Part shown: positions 40,006-51,583 of the stretch, in pieces
How positions within the stretch are numbered: position 1 is the first letter of the stretch
Layout: each line of letters begins with the position of its first letter
Assembly (NCBI GenBank): GCA_015709495.1
Contig: CP054189.1
Coordinates: 2,833,188 to 2,897,187, forward strand
Reading direction: 5' to 3'
DNA: 64,000 bases
Source: Chthonomonadaceae bacterium
Lineage (GTDB): Bacteria > Armatimonadota > Fimbriimonadia > Fimbriimonadales > Fimbriimonadaceae
The notes under the pieces: generated by a model
Told to the model about the DNA's origin: nothing
Database searches by the model: none
The model's input: only the letters and a program-made list of their open reading frames with translations
Position numbers and translations under genes: made by a program

Positions 40006-40722
40006 TTGAAGAGAAGCACTCTAGTTTTGTGTCTGGCCGCCAGTTCAATGGCTATGGCAGACGTCGTCCCCAACCATTTGGCCGCTGTGGAAGGCGACAG
40101 CGCGTTCGCGTTGACGTCCGCTTCAACGAACCGCAAGTACCAGATGACGATTGCCGCAAGCCAAATGGCAACGATGTCGGGCAAGTTTTTGACGGGCATG
40201 AGGTTTCGCCTGAACGGAACTGCAACCGCCAACTGGCCGTCCGTCGACACTTCGTACTCGTACTGGGAGGTTTACATTGGGGCTGGCGTCGCTCCCGGAG
40301 CTATGGGCAGCACGTTTGCCACCAACTTCTTGGGGACACCGACGCAGGTCCGTTCGGGAGGCCATACGTTCTTTGCAGGAGCGTTCACTGCCGGGTCGTC
40401 ACCGAACGCCTTTGGCCAGGCACTGGTGTTCGACTCAAACTACCTCTACACGGGCGGCGATCTCGCGGTCGAAATGAGGTTTTCCACTCAGTCGGGAGCG
40501 ACCAACCAACCGTCGTTCGACGCGGTCGCTGCTAGTGGTGGTCCTGCGAACGGATGGGGAGTCGATTTCTCGGCGCGGTGGACATCGAATCCGACGAGCG
40601 CGACCGGGAGCAACGCTAACTTCCTCGTGACCGACTTCATGGCCACCGCTGTACCTGAGCCGGCGACGATGATCGCCCTTGGTCTCGGCGTGGCTGCCTT
40701 AGCCCGCCGGCGACGCAAGTAG
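40006..40722 (+). CDS. PEP-CTERM sorting-signal protein
   Basis: Exported protein of about 238 residues. The start TTG 40006 is fixed by GAGGAGGAGG just upstream and by the signal peptide LKRSTLVLCLAASSMAMADV that follows; the frame is open from 39853 but upstream residues are not signal-like. The body is Ser/Thr-rich beta (FRLNGTATANWPSVDTSYSY). The tail is TAVPEPATMIALGLGVAALA followed by RRRRK. A perfect terminator hairpin follows. Confidence 0.82.
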   Translation: MKRSTLVLCLAASSMAMADVVPNHLAAVEGDSAFALTSASTNRKYQMTIAASQMATMSGKFLTGMRFRLNGTATANWPSVDTSYSYWEVYIGAGVAPGAMGSTFATNFLGTPTQVRSGGHTFFAGAFTAGSSPNAFGQALVFDSNYLYTGGDLAVEMRFSTQSGATNQPSFDAVAASGGPANGWGVDFSARWTSNPTSATGSNANFLVTDFMATAVPEPATMIALGLGVAALARRRRK

Positions 40723-40768
40723 GCTCGCGTCCCTCTCGGGCTATGAGCCAGGGGGCGACAACGAAGAA

Positions 40769-40797
40769 TCGGGCACTTCTACCTCAGAAGTGCCCGA
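40769..40797. terminator. Bidirectional terminator between convergent genes
   Basis: TCGGGCACTTCT (40769-40780) and AGAAGTGCCCGA (40786-40797) form a perfect 12-base stem with loop ACCTC. It lies between the PEP-CTERM gene and the convergent tricorn-like protease gene. Confidence 0.8.
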
Positions 40798-40823
40798 ATC
40801 GCTTAGAGAATTGCCGATCGCCC

Positions 40824-43800
40824 CTACTTTCCCACCTGCCGAAGCAGCGTTTCAATCGCCCGATCGAGCTGGGGGTCTTTGCCCGCAAAGAACTCCTCGG
40901 GGGTGATGTCCACCTTCTGATCCGGTTGCTGGCCCATATTTTCGAGCGGGGAGCCGTCGATCCGGTACACGCCCGATCCGGGCATCCTCGCGCTGGTCCC
41001 GTCCACGAGCCTAAAGCCGCCCGTCCAAATCACGTAACCGGGAGTCGGCATCCCCACGAGCGTCGCCAATCCCCGTTGCCTCATCGCGTAGGGGAACATC
41101 TCGGCGTTCGAGAAGCTAGTCTCGGCGTGCATTACCACGGTCGGCTTGGCCCACGTTTGGCCTGGCGAAAGCAGGGGGTCCTCGTCGCGGGGGACGTAGT
41201 AGCTATGCGGCTTGCGCTCGATGATGTCGATCAGCCGGTCGCTGATGTTGCCGCCCCCGTTGTTGCGAACGTCGATGACCACGCCCTGTTTCCCCGAGAC
41301 GACCTGCCAAAACTCTCGCTGGAACTGGTCGAAGTTGCCCCCGCCCATCCCCGCGATGTGAACGTACGTTAGCTTCCCTCCGGACTTCTCCTCGACGTAC
41401 TTTCGCCGCCACTCCAATAGGTTGCGGCGGACGATCCCCGAGTACGCCCCGCCGGAAAGGGCCCTGTACTTGACGGTTCGCGCGCCGGTTTTGTCGGGCA
41501 CGGAGTTCACGAGCAACGTGAGATCGCGGCCCGTCTGACCGTTGAGGACGTCGCGAAACAGCGCTTCGTCGGCGCGGACATCGGAGCCGTTGATCTGAAG
41601 AACGTACTCCCCAGGCCGGATGCGCGTCTGCTCGAAGCTCCCCGGCGCGCCCTCGGGAACCTCCTTCACCTTGAGCCCAGCCCCACCCCACGAAGTGTCG
41701 ATCGTGAAGCCGGGGTGAGCGGTCGATTCGCCACCCGGGTTGCCCGGCGCAGCGCCCGCTTCGGTGTGGCTGGCTTCAAGTTCGCCGACCAGCATGTTGA
41801 GAAGCGTCGCCATCTCGTTCCGATGCCGAACCGAATCAAGCAGAGGCTCGTACCGCTTCTTCGTTGCGGCCCAATCCCGCCCGTGGAAGTTGCCGTCGTA
41901 GAAGCTGCGGTTGTATTCGCGCCAGAACTGGTCGAATGCCGCCTTGCGCTCGAGCCTCGTGTCGCGCGTCCAATCGCTTCGGAAGCTGACCGAGGTCAGC
42001 GGGAAGTTGGGCTTCTTCACCTCGACGAGGTGCATCCCGCCGTCTTTCACGAAATACGCCTGAGAAAGGTCTTCGCTGAATCCCCACGCGCCGATGCCGC
42101 CGCCCGACGTGATCCTCCGCGCGCCTTGGCCGTCGTAGCCCGCCTTCCAGAGGTCGCCCGCGCTGCGGAAGTAGATCTCACCCTTCTCAGGCTCGGAGAA
42201 AACCGCCCCTTGCACGTCCTGTGAAAGGAACCTCCGAACCCGGTTCTGGATGTCGGTGAAGTCGATCTCGACCTTCACGGCCCCTTCGGGCTTCTCGAAC
42301 TTGAGCGTCAGGTCCTCTTCTCGGGCCTGCTCCTTTTGCAGAGGGACGAGGTAAACAGCCGACGAACCCGCTCGATTCGAGTTGAAGTAAAGGTACTTCC
42401 CATCCGAAGACCATGCGGGATTGTAGTTACCTGAATTCTCCTGCGTAACGTTGTAACCCCGCTTCGAAGTCGTGTCGTAGACCCAGACGTTTGAGCCCGA
42501 CTCCCAATAGTAGTATCCGCTTTCGTTAAGGCGGTCTATGTAGGCGATCCACCTTCCATCCGGGCTGAACGCGAACTCCCTAGGGCCGCTTCCAGGCATA
42601 GCCAACGCCAACTGGGGGGCACCCGAGCCGTCTACCGGAACGGTATACGCACCGCCTTGCCTCCCCGTCACCCAGAAGGTGAGCGACTTCTTGTCGGGGT
42701 GCATCCCCAGCGAGAAAACGTCGTTGTCGCCGGCGGTGATCCGCTGGACCTTCTTGTCGGCAAGGGTCATCCGGTAGAGGTTGCGGGCGCCCTCGCGATC
42801 GGAAACGAAGAAGATCGCGCTTCCGTCGGGGGCATAGATCGGCGCTTCGTCGAGTCCCGGCCAGTCGGTCAACTGGGTCGCGTCGTTGGCGTTCGGGCCA
42901 TCGCCCTTCTTGACCGGGACTTTCCAAAGCTCGCTCCGAACCGCAAACACCACCTCGTCGTTCTTCGGGCTCAGCGTGAACTCATCGACTCCAGAAGTCA
43001 GAATCAGCCGCTCTTCGTTGGTGAACTTCTCGTCTTGGACAGCGACGATTTCCACCTTCTGAGGCTTACCCCCTACCGCCATCGAATAAACGCTCCCTTC
43101 GTACTCAAAGGCGAGCAGGTTGGCCTTGGGCGCTACCGTCAAGAAACGTACGCCTCCCCCCACGAAGTCCGTAAGGCGACGGGCGTTCCCTCGGGAGTCC
43201 AGTTGAACCACGTTGGGCGTCCGAGCTACCGAATCGACGTTCTTGGGGATCGGTTTGCCCACGTAGCTGCTGCTGGGCGTCTTTTCGCCCACAGTCACGC
43301 AGAGGGCCGTTCCGGAATCGAAACCTGCGTTGAGCCACAGGTGCTGAAATCCGTTGCTTCGGACCTTGGCGCGTGAGCCCGTGGCGGGGTCGAACCTCCA
43401 CACCTGCGCGGCGGCTGAACCCTCATACCTGGGCCTTGTCCAAGGGAACCCGAACCGGTTGTACAGGATCGACTTCCCGTCGGCGGCGTACTTAGGGTCG
43501 CGAACCGTCATCATGTCGGTGAAGAGCGATTGAAACCGCAACGTCCGAACGTCGAGTTCGAACACTCCGTTGTAGGCGTCGTCCCGGGAGCTGCGAAACA
43601 GGATCTTGCTGCCATCGGGCGACCAATCGCTCGGCGATTCGCTCCCTCCGAACCAGGTGAGACGCTGCGTTTGGCCCCCATCGGCAGGAACGGCCATGAT
43701 GGAGTTCCCTCCGTACCGATTGCTCGCATACGCGATCCACTTCCCGTCCGGAGACCACACCGGGCTATCTTCCATTTCGATGTGGTTGGTGACAGGCGTC

Positions 43801-43991
43801 GCCTTCCCCCCCGAACTGGGCGCAACCCAAATGTCGCCGCGATAGACGAAGGCGAGCCGTTTCCCGTCGGGTGAGAGCGCCAGCGACCTCGCGCCTACGA
43901 TGGGTTGGGGGCCGGTGCTCGTCAACTGAGCGAAAGGAAGGGTCGCACAAAGCGCAAGCGCAGCGACCGAAAGTGCGCGGAGCCTTACCAT
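40824..43991 (-). CDS. Tricorn-like S41 protease with beta-propeller
   Basis: Exported protein of about 1055 residues with signal peptide MVRLRALSVAALALCATLPF. Residues ~40-650 hold WD40/PD40 propeller repeats (SLALSPDGKRLAFVYRGDIW, PVWSPDGKWIAYASNRYGGN, FAFSPDGRWIAYI). A PDZ region follows (RIRPGEYVLQINGSDVRADE), then the S41 core with GVVIDVRNNGGGNISDRLID and the nucleophile region AETSFSNAEMFPYAMRQRGL. Tricorn proteases degrade peptides of 6-12 residues. The ATG at 43991 with AGGGGG upstream is chosen; the frame is open to 44729 but that part lies within the permease gene. Confidence 0.88.
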   Translation of the reverse strand: MVRLRALSVAALALCATLPFAQLTSTGPQPIVGARSLALSPDGKRLAFVYRGDIWVAPSSGGKATPVTNHIEMEDSPVWSPDGKWIAYASNRYGGNSIMAVPADGGQTQRLTWFGGSESPSDWSPDGSKILFRSSRDDAYNGVFELDVRTLRFQSLFTDMMTVRDPKYAADGKSILYNRFGFPWTRPRYEGSAAAQVWRFDPATGSRAKVRSNGFQHLWLNAGFDSGTALCVTVGEKTPSSSYVGKPIPKNVDSVARTPNVVQLDSRGNARRLTDFVGGGVRFLTVAPKANLLAFEYEGSVYSMAVGGKPQKVEIVAVQDEKFTNEERLILTSGVDEFTLSPKNDEVVFAVRSELWKVPVKKGDGPNANDATQLTDWPGLDEAPIYAPDGSAIFFVSDREGARNLYRMTLADKKVQRITAGDNDVFSLGMHPDKKSLTFWVTGRQGGAYTVPVDGSGAPQLALAMPGSGPREFAFSPDGRWIAYIDRLNESGYYYWESGSNVWVYDTTSKRGYNVTQENSGNYNPAWSSDGKYLYFNSNRAGSSAVYLVPLQKEQAREEDLTLKFEKPEGAVKVEIDFTDIQNRVRRFLSQDVQGAVFSEPEKGEIYFRSAGDLWKAGYDGQGARRITSGGGIGAWGFSEDLSQAYFVKDGGMHLVEVKKPNFPLTSVSFRSDWTRDTRLERKAAFDQFWREYNRSFYDGNFHGRDWAATKKRYEPLLDSVRHRNEMATLLNMLVGELEASHTEAGAAPGNPGGESTAHPGFTIDTSWGGAGLKVKEVPEGAPGSFEQTRIRPGEYVLQINGSDVRADEALFRDVLNGQTGRDLTLLVNSVPDKTGARTVKYRALSGGAYSGIVRRNLLEWRRKYVEEKSGGKLTYVHIAGMGGGNFDQFQREFWQVVSGKQGVVIDVRNNGGGNISDRLIDIIERKPHSYYVPRDEDPLLSPGQTWAKPTVVMHAETSFSNAEMFPYAMRQRGLATLVGMPTPGYVIWTGGFRLVDGTSARMPGSGVYRIDGSPLENMGQQPDQKVDITPEEFFAGKDPQLDRAIETLLRQVGK

Positions 43992-44032
43992 GCCCCCTTT
44001 TACCCCACGCACTGCCGGAATTCGCAGGCCCG

Positions 44033-45400
44033 CTATTCGGCCGGACGCTGAAGTTTTCGAACCAGCCAGTACACCGGTACTCCCAATGCGGCGATTCCGA
44101 TGACGGCGAGCGTGCCCTTTTGGCTTTCGGGTTCGGCGAGGGAGTTGTAGAGGATCGCGCACGAGCCCAACACGAACAGCAACGGGGTCAGCGGGTAGAG
44201 AGGCAGCCGAAAACTTGGCGAGTACCCCTCCTTCTTCCTCAAGAGGAACACCGACCCGACCGCCATCATGTAGAACGGCACGAGGGCGATAACGGCGATG
44301 TCGGCCAGGTCCTCGAACTTGTAGTTGAGGACGAAACCAACACCGAGCAGCGTGGTCAGAAGGATCGAAGCGGAAGGCGTATGGAATCGGGAACTGACTC
44401 CCGCCAGAGCGCGAGGAAGCAGGCGATCCTTCGCCATCGCATAGAAGATCCGAGGCGACGTGAACATCGATCCGTTCAAGGTCCCAAAGGTTGAGACCAT
44501 CACCGTCGCCGAGACGAGAATCACCCCCCAATGCCCCACCAAGGCGTTCGCGACATCGGCGGCGATGAGGTCGGACTGGGCGATTTCTTGAACCGAGAAC
44601 ACGCTCAAATAGCCTACGTTCGCCAGCAAGTAGACCGTGATGATCGCCAGGTTGCCGAGGATGAAAGCGCGTGGAACGTTGCGCGCCGGCCTGTCGAGTT
44701 CCCCTGACACATAGCTGAGATCGGCCCATCCGTCATACGCCCACAGGACCTTGATGACGGCGAGGCCGATGGCGGCGGCGATCAGGCTCTCGGGCGGTGC
44801 GGCGGGCGCGAAATGACCTCCAGTTCCGGGCAGTCCCAGCAGGAACGCCAAGGCGACGACAAACAAGAGCCCAGAGACCTTGCCGATCGTCGTCAGATTC
44901 TGGGTGGCCGAGCCCCACCGCACCCCCAGGTAGTTGATGCCGCCGACCACGAGGATGGCGACCGCGGCCAGAAGGTGAACCCGAAACTCGTTCGCGGGTG
45001 CTTTAGGGTCGTTGCCAAAGGCTCGGAAACTGTACTCGACGAACGCCGTCGCAACCGCTCCAAGGCTCGCCGCGCGAACCATCAGCAATTGGGTCCATCC
45101 GAAGCTGAACGCCGCAACCCGGCCATACGCCTCCCGCAGAAAAACGTAAATGCCGCCCGTCCGTGGGTAGGCGCTGGCGACCTCCGCCAGAGTCAGCGCG
45201 CCGCTCATCGCGAACAACCCTCCCAAAACCCATATCCCCAACATCGGCAGAGGACCCGGTACCAAGCGAGCGATCTCGGCGGGGGAACGGAAAATGCCCG
45301 AGCCGATCGTCGAGCCTACGATCAGCGCGATGGCGGTTCCGAGACCGATGGCGCGTTCGAGGCCGGGGCCGCCTTTGGGTTCGGCGGACGAGTCCGTCAT
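44033..45400 (-). CDS. APC-family amino acid permease
   Basis: Integral membrane protein of 455 residues with 12 predicted spans. The N-terminal motif IALIVGSTIGSGIFRSPAEI is the unwound TM1 substrate site of APC transporters, and SAYPRTGGIYVFLREAYG is a second family hallmark. YDGWADLSYVSGELDRPARN is also conserved, as in LAT/SteT-type exchangers. It lies 41 bases upstream of the tricorn-like protease on the same strand and probably shares its transcript; the pair could link peptide breakdown with amino acid movement (inference). Confidence 0.87.
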   Translation of the reverse strand: MTDSSAEPKGGPGLERAIGLGTAIALIVGSTIGSGIFRSPAEIARLVPGPLPMLGIWVLGGLFAMSGALTLAEVASAYPRTGGIYVFLREAYGRVAAFSFGWTQLLMVRAASLGAVATAFVEYSFRAFGNDPKAPANEFRVHLLAAVAILVVGGINYLGVRWGSATQNLTTIGKVSGLLFVVALAFLLGLPGTGGHFAPAAPPESLIAAAIGLAVIKVLWAYDGWADLSYVSGELDRPARNVPRAFILGNLAIITVYLLANVGYLSVFSVQEIAQSDLIAADVANALVGHWGVILVSATVMVSTFGTLNGSMFTSPRIFYAMAKDRLLPRALAGVSSRFHTPSASILLTTLLGVGFVLNYKFEDLADIAVIALVPFYMMAVGSVFLLRKKEGYSPSFRLPLYPLTPLLFVLGSCAILYNSLAEPESQKGTLAVIGIAALGVPVYWLVRKLQRPAE

Positions 45401-45419
45401 TTTCTCCCCGCCTCGGGGT

Positions 45420-47404
<1,985 letters not shown>

Positions 47405-47412
47405 CTACCGAA

Positions 47413-47931
47413 TCACTCTTCGGATTCGCCCTGGTCCTCGAGCAATTCCTCTTCCGCGGCGGCCTCGGTGAGCGAGATCGTGTCGTCCTCCGACACCACG
47501 GTCTCGGTATCCTCCTCGACTTCCTCTTCGTCGCCATCGGAGACGAGGTCGGATAGGCTCATGGTTTCCTTTTCGACCACCTCTTCGGCTTCGGGCTCCT
47601 CTTCGCCGAGGAAGTCTGCCGGAAGATCGACGCCTTCATCGAGCGCGGGCAACAACATGCCGAACTCCGCGGAGAGAGTCGCTTGGTCCATCGACAACAG
47701 ACCGGTGTCGGTCGCCACCTGCTCCTCCGTCATCGACAGCAGCGGCTTGATCTTCCCCGAAGCGATTTCGGCGAGCGCAATCGAAAGAGGGTGGTTCGAT
47801 TCCGCGCTGACGAGGGCCATCGAGCCCTCGCGAATCTGCTTCGACCGCTTGGCCGCGAGGTTGCTCAAAACGAACTTGCCGTATTCTGTGTTGTTCAGAA
47901 CATCGGGAGACGGAAACATCGAATTGCTCAT
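47413..47931 (-). CDS. rpoZ: RNA polymerase omega subunit with acidic C-terminal extension
   Basis: Residues ~15-65 match omega: NTEYGKFVLSNLAAKRSKQI, then NHPLSIALAEIASGKIKP. Omega helps assemble beta-prime into RNA polymerase. Typical omega has 70-110 residues, but this protein has about 172. The last 75 residues are strongly acidic (PEAEEVVEKETMSLSDLVSD, DGDEEEVEEDTETVV, EEELLEDQGESEE). The start at 47931 follows a TAAAAT-type box. Alternative start 47940. The identification is by the omega core. Confidence 0.75.
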   Translation of the reverse strand: MSNSMFPSPDVLNNTEYGKFVLSNLAAKRSKQIREGSMALVSAESNHPLSIALAEIASGKIKPLLSMTEEQVATDTGLLSMDQATLSAEFGMLLPALDEGVDLPADFLGEEEPEAEEVVEKETMSLSDLVSDGDEEEVEEDTETVVSEDDTISLTEAAAEEELLEDQGESEE

Positions 47932-48003
47932 GCCATTCACAAACGAACCCTGATTTTACCCCCAAGCGGCGGGCCGCCTGAATCTGCTACAACTGCTTTC
48001 GGA

Positions 48004-49185
48004 ATGGATTCCCCTGAATCTCTCGGTATCGACACGGTTCTCCAACACTACGCCGAGGAAAACCAGCCTTTTGGAGCCGTCGTCCCGCCCATTTACCAAA
48101 GCTCGCTTTTCAGTTTCGAGGATATTGACGACTTCGCCGCGGCGCTCTCCGAATCGCCGCCCGGTCCGCCGTTCTTTTACAGTAGGATCGGCAATCCGAC
48201 CGTAGACATCGTCGAACGCAAGATCGCGAAGCTGGAAGGCGCGGAGGCGTGCAAGCTGATCGGAACCGGAATGGGCGCGATCACGATGGCGATCTTCAGC
48301 GTCGTAAAATCCGGTTCGCACTGCGTCGTCGTCGACACGTGCTACAAGCCCGTCCGGCAACTCTTCGAGACCATGCTCGCTCGGCTCGGGGTCACCGCCA
48401 CCTTCGTCGACGGCCGCTGCCCGGAGACGGTTTTTGAAGCGGTGCGGCCGGAAACTGACCTTATCTACCTCGAGTCCCCGAGCAGCATCCTCTTCCGTCT
48501 TCAGGACATCGAAGCCATCACGGCCCTTGCAAGGCAGCGCGGCATCGTTACCGTCATCGACAACACCTATTCGACGCCCCTTTACCAAAGCCCGCTCGCA
48601 ATGGGGGTCGATATCCTCGTCCACAGCGCCACGAAGTACTTGGCCGGGCACAGCGACGTCACGGCTGGGGCCATTTGCACTTCAGCCGAGCGGGTCGCCG
48701 GGATGCTCAAAGAGGAAGTCAACTTCCTCGGTTCGGCGATCGGGCCGTTCCCCGCTTGGCTCGTGCTCCGAGGACTCCGCACCCTATCTCTCCGGCTCCC
48801 TCGCCACGAGTCTACGGCGAACTCCGTGGTCGGCTGGCTCCAGGATCATCCCAGGGTGAAGGGAGTTAACCACACCTCCCTCGCCGGCTTCGAGCAGCGC
48901 GAGCTTTTCCTCAAGCAAATGAAGGGGTCGGCCGGGCTATTCTCCTTTGAACTCAAGGATGGCTCCGAAGCCGCCGTCAGGAGCTTCGTTCGCGCGCTCA
49001 GGCTGTTCAAGCTCGGCGTGAGTTGGGGAGGATTCGAAAGCCTCGTCGTGCCTGTGCTAATGCACCCGCTCGACTGGCCCGAACCCCGCTGGGTGATCCG
49101 GCTCTACTGTGGTCTGGAATCTCCCGACGACCTCATCCGGGACCTCGCGAGGGGCCTAGAGGCAGTCTCCAACGCTTCGGCCTGA
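48004..49185 (+). CDS. Cys/Met metabolism PLP-dependent enzyme (trans-sulfuration family)
   Basis: Protein of about 393 residues of the cystathionine gamma-synthase/lyase fold. Signals: PFGAVVPPIYQSSLFSFEDI, YSRIGNPTVDIVERKIAKLE, the strand LIYLESPSS, TVIDNTYSTPLYQSPLAMG, and the PLP lysine in VHSATKYLAGHSDVTAG. The exact reaction (gamma-synthase, beta-lyase or methionine gamma-lyase) cannot be settled from motifs. The start ATG 48004 lies 10 bases after a TACAAC box; the frame is open upstream from 47683 but that part overlaps the rpoZ gene. Divergent from rpoZ. Confidence 0.9.
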   Translation: MDSPESLGIDTVLQHYAEENQPFGAVVPPIYQSSLFSFEDIDDFAAALSESPPGPPFFYSRIGNPTVDIVERKIAKLEGAEACKLIGTGMGAITMAIFSVVKSGSHCVVVDTCYKPVRQLFETMLARLGVTATFVDGRCPETVFEAVRPETDLIYLESPSSILFRLQDIEAITALARQRGIVTVIDNTYSTPLYQSPLAMGVDILVHSATKYLAGHSDVTAGAICTSAERVAGMLKEEVNFLGSAIGPFPAWLVLRGLRTLSLRLPRHESTANSVVGWLQDHPRVKGVNHTSLAGFEQRELFLKQMKGSAGLFSFELKDGSEAAVRSFVRALRLFKLGVSWGGFESLVVPVLMHPLDWPEPRWVIRLYCGLESPDDLIRDLARGLEAVSNASA

Positions 49186-49261
49186 CCGAAATACCGGCAA
49201 ATCGCAATAAGCTGCCGTTTGGCATTGCGTGTGCTAACTCGGCCCGGAGAGGTGAAATCTC

Positions 49262-50029
49262 ATGGCTTGGCCTTCTTTGAGAAGGCTAGGGATGGCCGCA
49301 CTTGTCGTCGTCCCGACGGTGGCGCACGGAGAGCTCGTCGGGCATTGGACCTTCGATCAGCACGGAAATGACCTAACGGGTCACTTCGGGAACACGCAGT
49401 TCTTCAGCGGAGCGACGCTGGAAAACGGCGCGCTGGTCGTTTCGGCCGAGTTGGGCTCTTGGGCGAAGGCAGCGAGCTATTCCGGACCCGAGATTCATGA
49501 GAAGACGCTGATCGCCTGGCTCACATTGGACGAACTCGACGTTCGCGGCGGGACCGCGCTCACGCTCGAACGGGACAGCGACAACGTCTTTGAGAACAGG
49601 TTCGACGGAATCGTTTATGGTGAGATCGAATCCCGCAAGTGGATGGCCGGCTCGGAGTTCTATAACCGCACTCAAGAGGTCCCCCAAGACGGCGAGCCGG
49701 AGTCCGCAACCGAAACGGTCGTGATGGCGATTCGGTACCGGGCAGACAACACCATCTCGGTGTTTCGGAACGGGAACCTCTACAGCGAGTACTCCAAGGG
49801 CCAGCTCCAATCGTTCGGCGACGAACCCACGGCCGCCGTCTTTGGCAAGCGCCATACATGGCCAGGGCTTGCGATGCCCTATCTGTCGGCAAGGATCGAC
49901 GAAGCCCGAATCTACAACGAGGCGCTCTCGGACCAGTTCATGGAAACGCTCACTCCTGTACCTGAGCCCATGACCGGACTGGGGCTGCTCGCCTCGCTGT
50001 TTGCGTTTCGCCGCCGCAAAGCCGACTAA
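49262..50029 (+). CDS. PEP-CTERM protein with LamG-like domain
   Basis: Exported protein of 255 residues with signal peptide (MAWPSLRRLGMAALVVVPTV...AHG). The body looks like a concanavalin/LamG fold: LVGHWTFDQHGNDLTGHFGN, then KTLIAWLTLDELD and ARIDEARIYNEALSDQFMET. The tail is TPVPEPMTGLGLLASLFAFR followed by RRKAD. The ATG has GGAGAGG upstream. LamG-like domains bind glycans or proteins; a surface adhesive role is inference. Confidence 0.82.
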   Translation: MAWPSLRRLGMAALVVVPTVAHGELVGHWTFDQHGNDLTGHFGNTQFFSGATLENGALVVSAELGSWAKAASYSGPEIHEKTLIAWLTLDELDVRGGTALTLERDSDNVFENRFDGIVYGEIESRKWMAGSEFYNRTQEVPQDGEPESATETVVMAIRYRADNTISVFRNGNLYSEYSKGQLQSFGDEPTAAVFGKRHTWPGLAMPYLSARIDEARIYNEALSDQFMETLTPVPEPMTGLGLLASLFAFRRRKAD

Positions 50030-50167
50030 CTTGCCTGCATCCAACCCACAAAGCCTCCCAAGACCCGCGTCCTTGGGGGGCGTTGCGGTGCCCGAAGGTC
50101 GGGCGTCAAGTACACTTTTCGCGCAACCTCAGACCCATTCCGCGCGATTGAGTTCCAGGACCCCGCG

Positions 50168-51475
50168 ATGACCGCAGTGCCGGAAGCCCACCCGAAGACC
50201 AAACCCCTGCTCCAGCGCCCTGCCGTCATGCGCTTGCTGATCTTGGCGTTGCTGGCCGAGGTCGGCTACGCGGTCTTGAACATCTCCACTATGCCCGTCT
50301 ACCTTCAGTTCGACCGCGGGTTCGGCGCTTCGGTTACCGGGCTCGTCGTGGCCGCGTTCCTCTTGAGCGAGGCCGTGTTCAAGAGTCCGATGGGCGCTCT
50401 TGCCGATCGGGTGGGGCGAAAAACCATGGTCGTGCTCGGCCCCAGCCTGACCATCTTCACGGCGCTTGCGACTTTGGTCGTGCCGTTCGATTGGGGCACG
50501 AGCGAGGTTCTCGCGTTGATCGGGCTACGACTGGTCGACGGGCTCGGAGCAGCGATGCTCTGGCCCGCGATGTTCGCCCTGATGAGCGATAGCGTCGAAG
50601 ACCATGAGCGACAGCAGGCGATGTCGCTCCTTAATATGTGCTACCTGCTTGGGGTGGCCTTGGCCCTTCCGGTCGGTGGGATCGTCAACGACCTCTTCGG
50701 GAAGTTCTTGGCCGACTTCTCCGGGGCGAGGAGCCCCAGCCTTTACCTGGCGGCCCTCCTCTTCGCAGGGGTCAGCCTGACCGCCTACCTGAGGATCGCC
50801 TCCGACCGCGAGCACCACAAAGCCCTCGCTACCGAAGAAGGCTCGAGCCTGCGCGAGCTCTGGATGGCGGCGCGAGGCATCCCCGAGTACCTTCTGCTGG
50901 CCGTCGTGACCTTTATGGGGATCGGCTTTCCCATGACGATTATCAAGGTGTTTGCCGAAGAGCAGTTTCGGATGAGCGAGTCGAAATTCGGCGCGCTGAG
51001 CTTCCCAGCGGTCGTTGCGATGGCCCTGCTCAGCGTCCCCATGGCCAAGATCGGCGAAAGGATGGGCCGCGCTCGTGCGGTTCACTACGGGCTGGGCCTA
51101 TGTTCGCTCGGGCTTGCCCTCGTTGCGCTGGGCGCGTTCGTTCCGGCGCTTCGAGTGCCTTGGCCCTTCGCGGTCGGCGGCCTTTTCGTTGGGTTCGGAT
51201 TCCTCCTTGCGATTCCTTCGTGGATGGCAAGCGTCAGCGACATCGACCCGCGCAAGCGAGGGGTCCACTTGGGGGCGATCATGACGGCGCAAGGGGTTGG
51301 AGCGATCTTGGGCGCACCCTTGGGCGCCGTAGCCTATGAGAAGCTCCAGCCTTTGGGCCGGATGTTGGGCTTGGGGGTCGATTTTGGAAGATACTCGCCG
51401 TTCGTGGGTTGCGCGGCCTGCGTCGCGATTGGCTGGGCGATCTCCGTGCGAATTCTCCGCGACCCCGCGGTGTAG
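50168..51475 (+). CDS. MFS transporter
   Basis: Integral membrane protein of 435 residues with about 12 spans. It shows the MFS motif A twice (GALADRVGRKTMVVLGPS and KIGERMGRARAVHYG) and FALMSDSVEDHERQQAMSLL in loop 4-5, as in drug or metabolite exporters. A CAGGA site precedes the ATG. It lies about 110 bases upstream of arsC and could be part of the arsenic-related gene group, but its substrate cannot be read from the sequence. Confidence 0.82.
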   Translation: MTAVPEAHPKTKPLLQRPAVMRLLILALLAEVGYAVLNISTMPVYLQFDRGFGASVTGLVVAAFLLSEAVFKSPMGALADRVGRKTMVVLGPSLTIFTALATLVVPFDWGTSEVLALIGLRLVDGLGAAMLWPAMFALMSDSVEDHERQQAMSLLNMCYLLGVALALPVGGIVNDLFGKFLADFSGARSPSLYLAALLFAGVSLTAYLRIASDREHHKALATEEGSSLRELWMAARGIPEYLLLAVVTFMGIGFPMTIIKVFAEEQFRMSESKFGALSFPAVVAMALLSVPMAKIGERMGRARAVHYGLGLCSLGLALVALGAFVPALRVPWPFAVGGLFVGFGFLLAIPSWMASVSDIDPRKRGVHLGAIMTAQGVGAILGAPLGAVAYEKLQPLGRMLGLGVDFGRYSPFVGCAACVAIGWAISVRILRDPAV

Positions 51476-51514
51476 TTGCGCGCTTCAGGTAGGTCCGGAC
51501 AGGCGGATGGCTGC

Positions 51515-51559
51515 GATGGAATGTCAAGTTCTTGGTGCGCTGTGATGGAATGTCGAGTT
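51515..51559 (+). repeat. Tandem 16-base motif before arsC
   Basis: GATGGAATGTC(A/G)AGTT occurs at 51515-51530 and 51544-51559, 29 bases apart (about three helical turns). The pair lies between the MFS stop and the arsC start at 51584. Placement and phasing suggest an operator duplicated for two regulator dimers; no ArsR gene is in the window. Confidence 0.5.
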
Positions 51560-51583
51560 TTCAGGGCCGCCCGGGGCCAAAAT

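Noticed and set aside
43992..44729. N-terminal extension of the tricorn-like protease by 246 codons
   Set aside because: It lies within the permease gene in another frame. A good signal peptide with ribosome site starts at 43991.
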